This document shows positions 12,401-24,430 of a DNA stretch of 64,000 bases, piece by piece (positions within the stretch are counted from its first letter, which is position 1; each line of letters begins with the position of its first letter). The notes under the pieces are model-generated. The model ran no database searches and was not told the origin of the DNA. It saw only the letters and a program-made list of their open reading frames with translations. The translations under genes were made by a program, and so were the position numbers. The stretch is from Collybiopsis luxurians FD-317 M1 (Eukaryota > Basidiomycota > Agaricomycetes > Agaricales > Omphalotaceae): contig KN834758.1 of assembly GCA_000827265.1 (NCBI GenBank), forward strand, positions 310,001 to 374,000, given 5' to 3'.

Positions 12401-15129
12401 CAGCCCCGCCGCTTACAATATCTGATGATATCAAGGCCTCAGTCGCTGCAGCAAAGAAAAGCAAACGAGCTGGTGCGTCCCCTGCTCGTGTGTACCCTGG
12501 AAATACTGCTGGACCATCCTCGTTACCCAAAGATGGAATTACTACGCCCTCAGGGCAAGATCTTAAGAAGGAGAAATTAAAATCACACAAATCTGGTACC
12601 AGTACGCCCGTACCTTCTCCTCCTCCCAACCTTGTTCTCCCTACATGGAAGGATACCTTCCATACGCTACCCCGCAGTTGGGTACCAGATCACTATCTTC
12701 CCGCCTCCAGCAACGTATCGGGAGGCTTTGGAAGTACAATCGGGAAGACGATGAAGTATATGAGCGGAATCCTACTGGGTGTTGACAGTGGCTATACTTC
12801 TGGTGGAGAAACCAGCCGATTTGGTGTTGGAGCGGGTGCGACAAAACGGCGATCGCGGAGAGCAAGCTCTAGACGGAGGAGTATTTCTCGGGACTTCGCA
12901 ATTCCAGGTGTTCTAGATGGGACCGGTATTAGTGGGGAGGCTGAACTGATGGCGAGAGAGAGGGAGAAATTTCGACAGTTGATTAATTGGGGCCAAAATT
13001 TGCCGCGAGCTTGGGACGTGATCGATGCTGCCATTGAAAGTCGAAACAAACCACCTACGGAGAGGAAGGGAAAGTCAAAGGCTGTTCTTGCAGAAGATGG
13101 TCCGAACACCCGGATAGATGTAACCAGAGGCTGTAGAAAGGTCGTGATAATTGGGATTCATGGATGGTTTCCTGGTGAGCTCCCAATCATATTCCTTTTT
13201 TCCACGAATCGTGTTCTCAACACTAATCATTTTGCAGGTGCTGTCATGCGATCAATGCTTGGAGAGGTAAGTGGTGACATCTACTCCTTCGGCTATGTGT
13301 TCGTGCACTGCTCGCGTGCACACATATTATCACATCTTTTGATGTAAAGGGTATCTAAATTACCCTCGCATCATTGGCTTCGGAACGCGAGTCAACCGAG
13401 GCATTGTCTTACTTTCTAACGTCAGGGGCTGATCTTGGCCGTGTATACGCCCTATTCGCTTGCTGCAGCTCAACTTGCGGCGAATCGAGCGTGTCGTATG
13501 GTTTCTGATGTTCGTCGAGCGGTATCTCTGCTCCTCTGAATGAATCCATCATTAAATTTTCTTCTTACCTTTTGATATCCATGGCTCTGCATTCCTGCTC
13601 ACTCCGGCGTTTGTATAGCCTACAGGAACTAGTCCAAAATTCGTAAACATGATGGAGCAAGCCTTGGAAGAATTTCAGTTAGCACATGGCGTCGAGTTTG
13701 ACAAAATCACCAAAATTCCTCTTGAGGGAGAGGGAACAATTGATGGAAGAGTAGAGAAGTAAGTTGTATCTCCACCATGTGCTGATCAGTTCTGTGATGA
13801 CCTTATAAAGGTTGTATGCCAATCTGCTATCCAATGATTCATGGGTAGAAGATCTTCACAATGCAGATGTCATTTTTGTTGCGACGCATTCGCAAGGATC
13901 CGTAGTTTCAACACATCTACTCGATCGGCTCATCCGCGACAGACATATCAGAACTTCCAAGAATGCCGCAACAGAATCCATTTCAGGTATAGGCGTCAAC
14001 GTCGTTTCGCCACCGGCTCAAAGAGTCTGCTGTCTGTGTCTGTGCGGGATTCATTTGGGGCCACTGAGGTACCTCAGCACAAGCTCACTTGTGCAGCCGT
14101 ATATCCAGGTTCGAATGCTTGTCGTTTGGTGTATACCGGGTAATTGATCAGTTCAACCTAGTATTTTGAATCTGCCGCAGCTCGCGAACTCTTTGAATTT
14201 CAGGTTTGGCCAGGTTCTTCTATCAAACTTCGTGGTATGACTCACGGTCTTGATAAGAATACCGACAGTGACGTTTCCAAAGCGTACGTCCAAGCCCTTC
14301 GGAATGTTGTTTACAATGAGGTGAGACAAACCATACTGTTCCGTGTAAGATGCTCCACTTGACGTACAATCAATTGTTTCTGACAGACCAAGATGGTTTA
14401 TGTTGCTTCTCTCAATGATCAAGTTGTTCCGATATACTCTGGCTTGTTTACTTCTGCTTCGCACCCGTTAATTTTACGCGCCCTCTACATTGACGGTGAT
14501 GCGTACAAGTGAGTTTTCCCGGTTGGATATCTATCACGTGACTTTACGCCTCCGCAGCTCTTCGGATTTCTTGACAAATCTGCTAGTCCTACTTCTTCGC
14601 GTTCTCAATTGTGGATTATCCGATAGTGGTTTGTTAGCTCATCTATCTGAAGTGACTGCTGGTTCCTTGAATGGAATTGGACATTCTACGGCCTATGAAG
14701 AACTCTCTACTTTTTCGTACGTGATTCCCTCGCGATTTTTGTCTGAAATCTCACTGCCGGCATAGACTGGCGGTGAACTATCTCTTTCTGGCGAACAGTG
14801 GCTTTGAGGATCATCCCGAGTTAGCAGTCGAGCCTTTTAATGCGTCCATTGAAATGAACGACTACGAGGTCGGTTCCCGCCATCATATATCCATAGCCCC
14901 GAGCACTGACTCCGTTCTTCTTTAGATTCCATGGGCCCTCCGCGATTTGATTGCAGATGAAAAAATAGCCTATTATTTTTCTCAAGAAATAACTCAGCTC
15001 AGGGATGCTTTTCGCGAATGGCATCCAAAGACAACCCCTCTACGAGACATCAAACGGAAGCTACAACCAATTCAAAGACTGCCTTCTACAACTACTCCCG
15101 GTACAGCGAACTCATCTAGCAAGTTATAG
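9420..15129 (+). CDS. Giant putative serine hydrolase (alpha/beta-hydrolase fold) with long disordered N-terminus
   Basis: Product of roughly 1,500 residues. The first ~1,000 are Ser/Pro/Thr-rich and low in complexity, with charged stretches and a recurring aromatic motif (SWFSSFG, SWFNPFAPY, SWWSYIGWY, SWFNPWTWY, GWASFF). The C-terminal third carries the enzyme: KVVIIGIHGWFPGAVMRSML begins a hydrolase strand-loop, LGEPTGTSPKFVNMMEQALE follows after a 352-nt intron, and VIFVATHSQGSVVSTHLLDR contains the GxSxG-type nucleophile elbow (HSQGS). Later segments are KMVYVASLNDQVVPIYSGLF and ALRDLIADEKIAYYFSQEIT. The exon starting at 9420 joins in frame to the next through a GT-AG intron near 9777-9830; the exact start is uncertain. 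The reaction and substrate are unknown. It could act on lipids, but I cannot name an ortholog. Confidence 0.75.
13267..13618 (+). other. Unusually long intron (352 nt) in the giant hydrolase gene
   Basis: The donor is GTAAGT after CTTGGAGAG and the acceptor TATAG precedes CCTACAGGAACTAG. Joining restores the GEPTGTS block in frame. The other introns in this gene are about 50-65 nt. I see no coding exon inside it. Confidence 0.6.
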
Positions 15130-15383
15130 GAAAGAATCCACGCCTTATTTTACGCTGATAACTTATGTTCTCATCCTTAATTAATACTCTCTACTCTTTG
15201 ATTTTGCTAGACTCTGGATATATGCGGTAACGGTTCTAGCAGGTACTTAAATAGATTCAATGTATTTTACAGCATGTACGTATACAGATTCAGACACAAT
15301 TGCATCATATCCTGTCGCGTCAAGCCTTTGAACGATGGCTCTTATTTCGAATTGGTGTCCGGATGAAACTTCTCAAAACAAAA

Positions 15384-16973
15384 TCAGCGATACTCTGCAC
15401 CACAGTCGCCTATAATCAGGAGAAGATCAACCTCAAGTGGTTACCATTGAATCAATAACTGCATACCAATGGTAGTAATGAGTCGCCGACCATTCGAACG
15501 ATCTAAGACAGCTTCCAGAGCCTCTCTATCACTATTACTAAGGTGGAAGCCGTTTACCCTGTTATTATCATCGAAATGCTCTGATATTCCTAGGCGCGCG
15601 CCTTAATGAGGGAGGTAAGTATTGATCTGCGTTGGCGAGGAAGTCTCACCTATGATCACTGCCCCAACGAAGGAATGATCTAAAACCCAGCGCGTTGCAA
15701 TGTTAGAAATGCTCAGATTGTATCTATCACCGATGCGTTTGAGCTCAGCAAGAAGATCTTGAAATAGCGCCCAAGTTCCCCAGGCTCCAACAATCATGTC
15801 TAGATACTGCACATTTCGCTTAGGGTGATGAGTAGGAAGACCATCAATGAGACTTACCTTTCGTTGGGAAGGGGTCAATTTGTTGGAGTAACGATCGGGC
15901 ATAGGTTTGTTCAACCAAATATCAGACAAAAATCCCCCGCACTGAAATGGACGAATCATTTGGCTCAAAGGAGATGAAGAGTTTATGCATAAACTCACGA
16001 GAGTCCCATAACAAAGTATTCTGATGCCATGCTTCTCACAAACGTCGGCCATTCCATGAAGAGGACGCGTATCTATCAAAGAAAACTGAAGATGATTGTC
16101 AGCAAATTCAAAAGTGTAGAGATTGTACTCGAAAACGCGCTTGGATTTGGTTTGAAGAGATAGCACCTGGACCAAGCTGCGTGCAAATCTCATCAGTCCT
16201 GATTGAGTCGAAATTGCAGAGCCCGAGTTCAGATATCCATCCGTTTGTCTTAAGATCGAGAAGTATCTCAAGTGCTGTCAAATAGCCCTTGTTTGAGTAG
16301 TTCTGCCAGTGAAACTGAAATGTGTTTAAATTTGAAAGTTGCCCTTGGCAGCTAAAGACCCATTACCTGTAAAAGGTCAATGTGATCTGTTTGAATTCGC
16401 TCCATTCTTTCTTTAATGGCGTCTTGCACAGTTTCTCGAGTGGGTTCGATGTCCTTGAAAATACACCATTTCGTAGCACCGAATAGAGGTTGATTCGCTG
16501 GCAAAGATCGTCGAAATTTGCCCTAAAACCCTCAACGGTGTCGGTGCACGTCACAGACTATGTATCGCACTCACGAATATAATTTCAGCACTACCGTAAT
16601 GGTCGGCTTAGGAGTTTGAATGAGTATCGCATAGCAGCGCATCGATTACGAATAGCTCTCTTACCCTAAAAGAAAATCGTGAAGGAGATGCAAGCATTGG
16701 TTAGCAAGCAATCTGATAGCTTACCATATCTACGAGAACAATGGATGAGTACGAACAGTGGGTTGAAGTCATGAAGTTCATACCAAAAGCGGTGTACCCG
16801 TTCTGTGCGTGTCTAAACATTGCATCTCGGATTCGGGGAAGCGGTGCCGTTCCCCAGGCATTGCTGGAGAGCTGCCATAGACCTATCCACAATCGAGGCA
16901 CAACAGCAGAGCCCAGATGGAAGAATTCTGGAACATTGGACGAATAATCAAAAGCACCAGCGTTTGATGACAT
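15384..16973 (-). CDS. Aldo/keto reductase
   Basis: An NAD(P)H-dependent oxidoreductase of the TIM-barrel AKR superfamily. It starts MSSNAGAFDYSSNVPEFFHL, then VPRLWIGLWQLSSNAWG. A spliced exon gives ADHYGSAEIIF, where the Tyr matches the AKR catalytic Tyr, then FGATKWCIFKDIEPTRETVQ with the catalytic Lys, and FHWQNY near the catalytic His. C-terminal blocks are CGGFLSDIWLNKPMPDRYSN, NLSISNIATRWVLDHSFVGA and ISEHFDDNN, which belong to the cofactor-binding end. The final exon, after a ~60-nt intron, gives DCGAEYR and stop. It has about nine exons and 370 residues. It resembles the fungal group with 'GGFLS..WL' signatures, related to sugar or aldehyde dehydrogenases of the AKR class. The substrate is not determinable. 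Confidence 0.9.
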
Positions 16974-17382
16974 TTTCAGTTCTCAGTCAGTGGGGGAAGG
17001 ACGTTAGCAAGGTCTAATTGGACTACCGGGATCATACTTATAGCAGATTGGGCTGGCATCCATCGGGTCAATCTATGAGTTGGGACACGCACATTGCCTA
17101 CAGAGGTGAACCGCAATGAACCAAATTGATGAACTTCAATCTGATCAAACTTGTAGGATTTCCAGCTGATGTTGCCTTTTTATGCCTTTATGTACGCTTT
17201 GTTTTCAAGATTTTCAAGATTTTAGCGCAGATTTATGTATCCGATGCCGGGGGTTCCATGATGTAGCCATTTTCATATGTGATCCAAGCTCGAGCGGAGA
17301 CTCTGACGATTTACTCGGAGACTGAAGATCAGTAGTATAAATCCCCCGCATCGTTTATACCGGGTCTTCCCATATCTCCAGA
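16974..17382. other. Intergenic region between divergent aldo-keto reductase and orphan gene
   Basis: 409 bp with no open frame I can support. It contains a short tandem (TTTTCAAGAT twice near 17200-17220) and presumably the promoters of the two divergent genes. Confidence 0.4.
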
Positions 17383-18163
17383 ATGCCTGCACCCGAAGTT
17401 ATCGTCACTTCTCAGTATCCTCGGCCTATTATAGGACATGTGTCAGTAAAATCATTCTCTGATTCGAAAATAAAATTGTTTGAACTTGGCCGGTACCTTC
17501 AGGAACCTCATGGTGGACACATTCATTGCTAACGCAAACGTTGACGAGTGAGTTCTTGACTATTCCTCTCAGACTGCTCTCTCAGTGGCAACAATCATAG
17601 CCTTCGCAGCGCGGTTCGCGGATTACTTTCATCAGGAACCTCAGGCATTGCATCAGCATTCTCAGCCGCCGCTCGAAAACATCTACGCGAAAGTGGGGCA
17701 TTAATACCGCCCAGGCCGGAAACTCTCTTCGTCAGGGATCTTCGGAACGGAGAGATTACTCCAACCCAGACCTTAAAGGACGTCCTGGCGCGAGCCAGAA
17801 CAATATATGGAGTGGGAATGGGGTTTGCTAGCCTTGAAATACTTATTCCTGTGGTGGAGGCAACAGTTGACGGCCAATGGGCACAAGGCGGCGACACGGA
17901 AGAAATTCTGACCGAGATCGATGCTGACATTGTACAGGCCATCCAGGTCGGTGAACTATTTCCTTGGTTAATCCTGTCTATTTGACACTACTTCCGCCGT
18001 GCAGAGTTGCAAAGAAGAGCTTGAAACAGATCGCGTGAAAGAACGCGGTGCAGCTAGACAGATCGTCAGCAAACTCCATCGTGCAATCCGTGATAGCTCT
18101 CGCGAAGGGATGATATTGCCTTTCGAGAAGGCTGAATACAGCATTCAATATTGGAAATTCTGA
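17383..18163 (+). CDS. Conserved-looking hypothetical protein, about 200 residues
   Basis: Four exons join cleanly in frame. The first is MPAPEVIVTSQYPRPIIGHV; the second is short (NLMVDTFIANANVD), flanked by introns of 61 nt and a GTGAGT..ATAG intron. The long third exon contains LRSAVRGLLSSGTSGIASAF, ARARTIYGVGMGFASLEILI and EILTEIDADIVQAIQ, and the last ends AEYSIQYWKF. The composition is helical and soluble, with no signal peptide or TM segment. The helical repeats and the conserved-looking YGxGMGFASLEIL core suggest a small structural or binding protein. I do not recognise the family. Splice quality argues that the gene is real. Confidence 0.65.
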
Positions 18164-18519
18164 GACTGTTCATATGGTATCATGACGCTAGCGAAAAATA
18201 TTCCGAATGCTGTAAATATCACTTACCATCACTCGTGACAATAAGAAAATAATTAAAATGTTGAACGGTTTTGCGACTTGGAAAACAGAGGTCAAATACG
18301 CGTTAGGTGAAAGTTGCTCAAGAAACGGCAGTCACACAAGTCCCAGAACGCTTAACACTGAGCACGAAAGAATATAAAAACAAGCGAAAATACTGAGAAG
18401 TATGAGCATGCAAGAAATGAATGATTTAAATAGGCTTACAAGGCATACATTACTACTAGATACAATTAATTACCTGCTCTTTATCTTTGTCCGTATCATC
18501 TCCGCGAAAGACAGCCACC
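18164..18519. other. Intergenic region between convergent genes
   Basis: 356 bp between the 3' end of the orphan gene and the stop of the NIPA-like gene. It is AT-rich, presumably 3' UTRs, and nothing else is visible. Confidence 0.4.
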
Positions 18520-20817
18520 TCACCGGTTGGATAAATGAGAAGAATTGATTTGGCTAGTGGTGGAAGCACCTGCGTTCGCCCGGAATTTTGCCGTCAGGCT
18601 ACTTTCTCTTGTTCGTCTTCCACCTTCGTACAAACGCCCTCTAGGTGATGAATCATCTCCGAACCAGCTTACGGCCCTCTGCCGCTGATAGGAACTTGGT
18701 GTTGAAAGATCCCTTTCATAATCACGCATGGCTTGCTCCCTCGGTGGTGTGTGCACCAGGAGAAGAGGCTATGTGAAGAGCGCGTGAAATGCATATATCG
18801 GTTGAATTATGAGCATTCTTACCTGCGCAGGAGAGAGACCCATGACAGCGCTGTGTTTATGATGCAATGCAGGAATTTCACCAATATCGTCCGGAAGAAC
18901 GAGCGTCGCCTTCCTTCTCCGTCCAAGTGAACTTAAACTAAGATTCGATGCAACTTGTTCTGCGCGAATCCTAGCAGCTCCTTCAATATCTTCGTCGGAT
19001 TGTTCAATTTCAGGAGGTTCGAACTCGACGTCACTACTCTGAGATGACCATGCAATGATGAAAACACCGACAAAGGTGGCCGCACAGCCGTAGAGAAACG
19101 TCACAATTTGGTGGAAGCTCGCTCTTTTGAAGTCACCGTATAAGATGGCGGAACCAACAATCGCCGATAAGTTGAACAGAACGAACTGGATGGGAATGAC
19201 AATCTAACAGGAAGACAGATGAAGCTATAACAAAGAATTGATTCGAAGAGAGTAGCACCTTGCTGTCAAATCTCATAAGCGCCCGGTTTAGGTAGCGAAT
19301 TTGACCGACACCCGTCAGCGCGAGGACCTAGACCGCGTGGGATGAATCGAAACTCGGGTGAGCATCATTCGTCTAATACTTACGAGGATAACAGGGTAAG
19401 TTATAAAGCTAGTGAACACTTCGGACCATTGCATAGTTAAAAGGGTCGATACCGCTTTTGTCGAAAGTACGGTAAAGCCCCCTGCAAAGACATGAACGCA
19501 AATACGAAAAGTCAAGTCAAGGGACATACCAAACAGGGCACATAGTCCCACGTCCACAAGCGCATATCGTCGCCCAAAAGAACTGCGTGAGAGGGAAGCG
19601 AGGACCATGGCGGCAATTGCGTAAATGCAGGTGTATACAATGAATGGTGTCTGAGATATAGCTTTCACGAGTCCCTCAGGATTGAGTCTGACGTCTGACG
19701 CGTTGGAAGAGAGGACAACAGTCACCGCGCCGATGATAGCAATAAGTATACCCAGAAGATCACGCTTAAGAGGAAATAAGGATAAGATAACGCTCGTTAA
19801 AAACCAAATACCTTTCTAAACCGCTCTCCTAGAATCAACGGGGAAAACACGCAATTTGCCACGAGGGCGAACTATGATGCGTAATAATGAGAAGGCGTCG
19901 AGCTGCACATGGTAAATGGACGCTTACGGTGCCTAGAGGTGCAACGATGGAGGCTGGCGCCCAGGCGTAGGAAATAAAGTTGCCTTTCGAGCACGGAATC
20001 AGGCATGTGCTGGTGACATCAAGCAAAAAAATCTACCCATTTCTCCAACATTCATCAACAGGAAGCCAGACCACCTTCGTAGATCTATTGAGCGACATAT
20101 GGCCGAAAAAAAAAGATATGACCTTTGCCTACCATAACTTTGATTTTAAGTAATCAGTCTCATTCCCATTCTCTTCTTGGCCTTTTAACGGGGGATCTAT
20201 TTGCGCATTCGTAGAATTAGGCTTGAAATTATTATTCTGAATCCTACTTTGAGGGACGATATCGACGGGCAACAAGACCGGACGCGGCTTTTGTCGTGAT
20301 CTAAAAGGAAACATGCGAGAAACAAGCTTCTTTTTTGCAGGCCGTGAAGGCGAGGCTGCAGATCCGTAATCGCTAGTAACGGATTTGGGAGTTTGCGGAC
20401 CTCGAGGAAAGGGCAGAAGTGGTTCGCTTTCGAATGCCCGAAGATTGCTTGTAGTCCCTAGACGAACATTCGTTCCAGACTCTCTACCTTCTTCTCCTTC
20501 GTCTACAGTCGATACCTGGCTTCTTTCCGAATCCAAAGTGGGTGTTTTCACGCTCGTATGAGCGGTGTCTGAGGATGTTAGGGACTTTTCTGCATCCATT
20601 CGCTTATGAGCCAGTTTCTGAAGGTTGAGAGCCAGAGATATGAGGACATTTCCGGCAACTGCCACGCTTATTCCGATAATGGTAGCGGTAGTTAGTTTGG
20701 GAAAGAGGAGTTCGTAGCCAAGTTCATAACTAGGATTGAAGGCTGAACGGCGTTGGTCAACGAGTAATGAGAAGAAATGAAAGGAATTTGCTCACAATTG
20801 CTTTCAGAAAAATTCAT
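18520..20817 (-). CDS. NIPA-type magnesium transporter (DUF803 family)
   Basis: A multi-pass transporter of the drug/metabolite-transporter clan, implicated in Mg2+ uptake in the animal NIPA proteins. The start gives MNFSESN, then TTATIIGISVAVAGNVLISL (TM1). A polar loop of about 130 residues, rich in Ser, Arg and Pro, is inserted before the second helix, FLLMNVGEMGNFISYAWAPA, which together with SIVAPLGT is the family signature. Further helices are LVANCVFSPLILGERF, LLGILIAIIGAVTVVLSS, TPFIVYTCIYAIAAMV, FTVLSTKAVSTLLTMQW and IPIQFVLFNLSAIVGSAILY. A cytosolic tail follows (about 18520-19030). The protein is about 650 residues; fungal members often carry such loop and tail extensions. It is divergent from SEC12 at 137 bp. 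Confidence 0.9.
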
Positions 20818-20954
20818 AGCTTAGTAGGAGGTCATTAATGGTCAAGGTATACAGTGGAGTAGAGAATATTGAAATTGGTTCCGATCCACAAAGCTCCGGT
20901 CCGCCACAACTCCGCCTTTCCTCCTCACTGTTAGCAGCTGCGACACGTCCCAAA

Positions 20955-22677
20955 ATGCGTGTTGCGCATACCAGTCATCCACTCCCAGCGTTCCCTGTTT
21001 ATTCTTCTGCTTTCATCTCTCAGAATGAACTTGTCATTGGCGGGGGTGGTGGCGCTACCAAAAGCGGAATCAAAAACAAACTGGTGCGCTTTCTTCATCG
21101 TGTTTGACCTCAAACTCATATGCTACAGCGAATATTCAATGTTAGGGATGACCTTTCCATAGAACTCAAAGATGAATTTGAACTTTCTAAAGGAGAAGAT
21201 GCTCCCATGAGCATGGCTAGCGACGTACGCTGTCTTGTCATGTCTCAAAGCTGCAAGCTGAGAAAATTGAATTCAGGGTCAAACTGTTGTGTGTGGTGTA
21301 AACAGTACCCCAGAGGTCTTGGAAAAAGGCGGGAATGAGAATTGTCGTGTTTTTGGAGTTGAGAAGGGAAAGTGAGTAGTTCGTATGAGTTTCTACGCGT
21401 CCTCCTCATTATATGACAGACTTTCTTTTATTCGTACCAAGGGTACCCTTGAAATGGGTCCAGATGATCCAGATTATCAGGTTTGCATTCACATCTAATG
21501 AGGGGTTTAGGATGTTCACCCATCGCATTTTAGAAAGTGACAGTTCTGTCTCCCGACGGTTCTCTGGTTGCTGTCGCTGGCGCCAACGATGTGTGTCTTT
21601 TGTCTTTTGCTTCAACTCTCAGCCTCCATTCCGAACCTCTGTTCCCAGCTATCCCTCCTGTCATATCCGTCGCTGGCGCTGGTCGCTCAGCCTGTCAAAA
21701 CAGACCAGGAAATATATGATGCTACTTTCGTCAAGTCCAAGGCGAGCATTATCATGGTTCTCGTTGTACTCGTTCTAATTCATGCCCAACAGCTCGTTAT
21801 TGTCACAACGGCAAACTTGCAAATTTATTCCTTACTTGGCACCGATTCCAACTCTGCAACGCCTCCCAAGTCCAAAAAGAAGGGAAAACAAAAGGCATCT
21901 TCCAATATGCTACCCACCCTTACACGCGAACGTGTCGTTGATATGCCCCCATCTTTGACCGGCAGCTCTGGGAGCTCATTCCGAGCAGCCAAGTACGTTT
22001 GACCATTCTTCAAGGTTTGACCAGCCATGAACATCTCCTCAGAGTTCACCCAACCCTCGAAAACATCCTTTACACTGCAGTCAATACTACACCGAGTCGC
22101 GGTCGCGGGAAATCCACTCCAAGACAGGGTTTTGTATCGAAATGGAACACGGACACTTGGACGGTGGAGAAGACGCGTAAGATTGGAGACCGCGGTTTGA
22201 CGTGTTTTTCTATCAGGTGCGCGCCAAATCTTTACCAGAGTGATTGTGTAGACGATTGTTATCTGTTTCCAGCCCTGACGGCAAGCTGCTCGGCTATGGG
22301 TCGTCCGACTTGAGTATTGGTTTACTAGACGCTACCACCCTTAATGTGCGTATGAAGAATAGGAACGAGATGAAAGATATCTGACTTTTTATTCTAGCCT
22401 GTCTCAACTATATTGAAAGCACACGAATTTCCTCCAACGACTCTGGCGTTCAATACAAGTTCTAGATTTTTGGTTTCTGGGAGTGCAGACAACTCTATAC
22501 GAGTGATAAGCCTTCCGACTCAACTACAAGGATCGAGTGAGTTCGTCAAGTTATAGTGTGGTTCGTTGCTCATTCCCTTGGTTCATAGGTTGGAGCTTTT
22601 TCCTCATTATTTTTACACTTATCATCGTACTACTTGCTTTGGCTGTCCAGAGATACAGCGGCACTTTGGGTTGGTGA
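20955..22677 (+). CDS. SEC12: SEC12/PREB-like guanine nucleotide exchange factor for Sar1
   Basis: An ER-resident type II membrane protein that loads Sar1 with GTP and starts COPII coat assembly. The start chosen gives MRVAHTSHPLPAFPVYSSAF; an ATG at 20838 is in the same frame but would leave only 20 bp to the divergent gene. The WD40 domain shows LVIGGGGGATKSGIKNKL (the glycine-rich loop of Sec12 N-terminal blades), VTVLSPDGSLVAVAG, KTDQEIYDATF, LLGYGSSDLSIGLLDATTL and SRFLVSGSADNSIRV. The last exon encodes the single C-terminal anchor WSFFLIIFTLIIVLLALAVQ and a short lumenal tail. It has about nine exons and 410 residues. A one-base frame change near 21660-21690 needs a 31-nt intron or is an indel. 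Confidence 0.85.
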
Positions 22678-22761
22678 ATGGAAAGGATATTATTATAGTT
22701 ATGCTAAACTATGTTTGCTGTATCCTCAAAGTAATCTCAATATGCGTACATGCAGCGAAAA

Positions 22762-23601
22762 CTAGTCATAGTCGTCCGTTTCGACCAATTTACGCTTCAT
22801 TCCATTATTGGCACCGTCACCATCCAGTGCTGTTTGCACTTCCTCCATACCATCGCTATCTTCATCATCCCCTCCAGCAAAGAGCCCATCATCCTCTTCG
22901 CCAGCGTCACTTCCGTTTTCACCACCCATCCGCGTATCACCGTCCGCCTCGGAAGGCATATGTATTGCGCTAATTGGGAAGGGAGCTTCCTGAGCAGAAT
23001 CTGGAGGCTCGGATTGGGCCTGATTCGCAGCGGCCGATCCTGGTATAACTGTAAGCTCCATGTCCTGATCTTCTTCCTCCTCTTCCTCCTCGGATTCCTC
23101 TATTTCCTCTATTTCCTCGTCGTAAATTTTGACATCGGGCGGAGGTTTGTTGGGAATGAGGTCAAAGTCGAGTGATGTAAGACAGTCGGAAGACTGTGGA
23201 AGTCGGACACCGAATACTTCTGGTAATGTGGGAAGTGGGGTAGAATTTGTTTGAGTGGCCAGGGATAAGATGTACTAGGTATGAAAATTTGAGACGCGTC
23301 TCGGTCTGATGCGGGATACACGACTGACCTCGGAGGGAACCCTGCCGCCGAATTCCCATCCGACTCTTGCCTGTACGGCGAGAACGACATCGTCTATATC
23401 GAGCTTGTCCTGTCTCCCAGCATGGTCGGCATAAACTCTGGCGTCGGTCAAGACTTGCTGAATGTATCTGTTTGAGAATTCGAGTAGCTGGTGAAGAACA
23501 CCTGGTTGAGCGTCTTGTACTGAAGGAGTAGAGGAAAGAATGAGAGCTATTGCTCTGGCGGTTGGTGGAAGATTATCTGCTGGGCGGAAAGTAGAAGCCA
23601 T
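22762..23601 (-). CDS. TAF9: Transcription initiation factor TFIID subunit 9
   Basis: A histone-fold subunit shared by TFIID and SAGA that pairs with TAF6. The start gives MASTFRPADNLPPTARAIAL. The histone fold follows: GVLHQLLEFSNRYIQQVLTD, YADHAGRQDKLDIDDVVLAV, the H3-like 'LDIDDV..A' helix typical of TAF9. After one intron the conserved post-fold block appears (QTNSTPLPTLPEVFGVRLPQ; CLTSLDFDLIPNKPPP). The C-terminus is an acidic, low-complexity tail (EEIEEIEESEEEEEE..., GEEDDGLFAGGDDEDSDG) ending KRKLVETDDYD. It is about 260 residues in two exons. It lies 109 bp from the divergent ISU1, with a TCACGTGA element between the two. Confidence 0.93.
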
Positions 23602-23710
23602 TGGTTGGAGTCGGAGTCCCGTTTTCCGGAATAATTGAGTCACGTGAGATGGATTTGCTTAAAAATACATGACCCGCTTTGGTGAGACCAAGTTTTGTCA
23701 TACATCCACC
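23602..23710. promoter_or_regulatory. Bidirectional promoter with TCACGTGA (TAF9 / ISU1)
   Basis: 109 bp between the divergent start codons. The palindrome TCACGTGA occupies 23640-23647, near the middle. The E-box core CACGTG is the classic Cbf1-type site in fungi; which factor binds here is not known. Confidence 0.5.
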
Positions 23711-24430
23711 ATGTTTCGTTCTGCTATTTCCCAATCTCTTGCTGCTGTCGCTCGTCCAAATATCTCCAGAGTCTCTCTCAGACCTGTTTTGGCCCGCGCT
23801 TATCACGAAAAAGTCATTTCACATTATGAAAAGCCTAGAAACGTAGGTTCTAGTTCATTCTCGATTTTCCCAGTCCTTTATCTGATATACCATACTTAGG
23901 TCGGCTCCCTCCCCAAAAATGATATCGACGTCGGTACTGGCCTAGTCGGGGCCCCTGCGTATGTTCTTTTCTTCCTTCGCTCCTTCATCTGTGCTGACTC
24001 CTCTCTCTCAGTTGCGGCGATGTCATGAAACTTCAGATCCGCGTTGACGAGAATGGCATAATATCTGATGTCAAGTTCAAGACTTTTGGATGTGGCAGCG
24101 CCATTGCTTCCAGCTCATATATGACAGAGCGCGTCAAAGGCCTTTCCTTGGAAGAGGCTGGCAAAATCAAGAACACTGAAATTGCCAAAGAGCTCTGCTT
24201 ACCACCAGTCAAACTCCACTGTTCAAGTAAGTCTAATCTGCATAATTATCTTTGGCCCTTATCTTGACAACTATTCAGTGCTTGCTGAGGATGCTATCCG
24301 TTCAGCTATCCGAGACTACAAGTCAAAACGCGAACAAATGACTGATCCCAAACAAAAGGGTTTCATTGATGTTTCGCAGAGTGTCGTCACTGGAGAAACG
24401 GTTGCCACTGCACATCCAGGGCAGTCTTAA
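23711..24430 (+). CDS. ISU1: Mitochondrial iron-sulfur cluster scaffold IscU/Isu1
   Basis: The scaffold on which [2Fe-2S] clusters are built in the mitochondrial matrix with Nfs1 and frataxin. The first exon encodes a presequence rich in Arg and Ser ([20 protein letters not shown]...), then [16 protein letters not shown]. After splicing come [20 protein letters not shown] and [15 protein letters not shown]. The three cluster-binding cysteines are visible: [16 protein letters not shown] and KLHCS. LPPVK, the Hsp70 (Ssq1) recognition motif, immediately precedes the third. The last exon gives [20 protein letters not shown]. It has four exons with introns of about 50-65 nt, and its length is normal. 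No oddities were seen. Confidence 0.96.

Noticed and set aside
11652..12629. Two long minus-strand frames (191 and 125 codons) inside the hydrolase gene
   Set aside because: They are antisense to a continuous 768-codon plus frame of low-complexity sequence; no domain or splice support.
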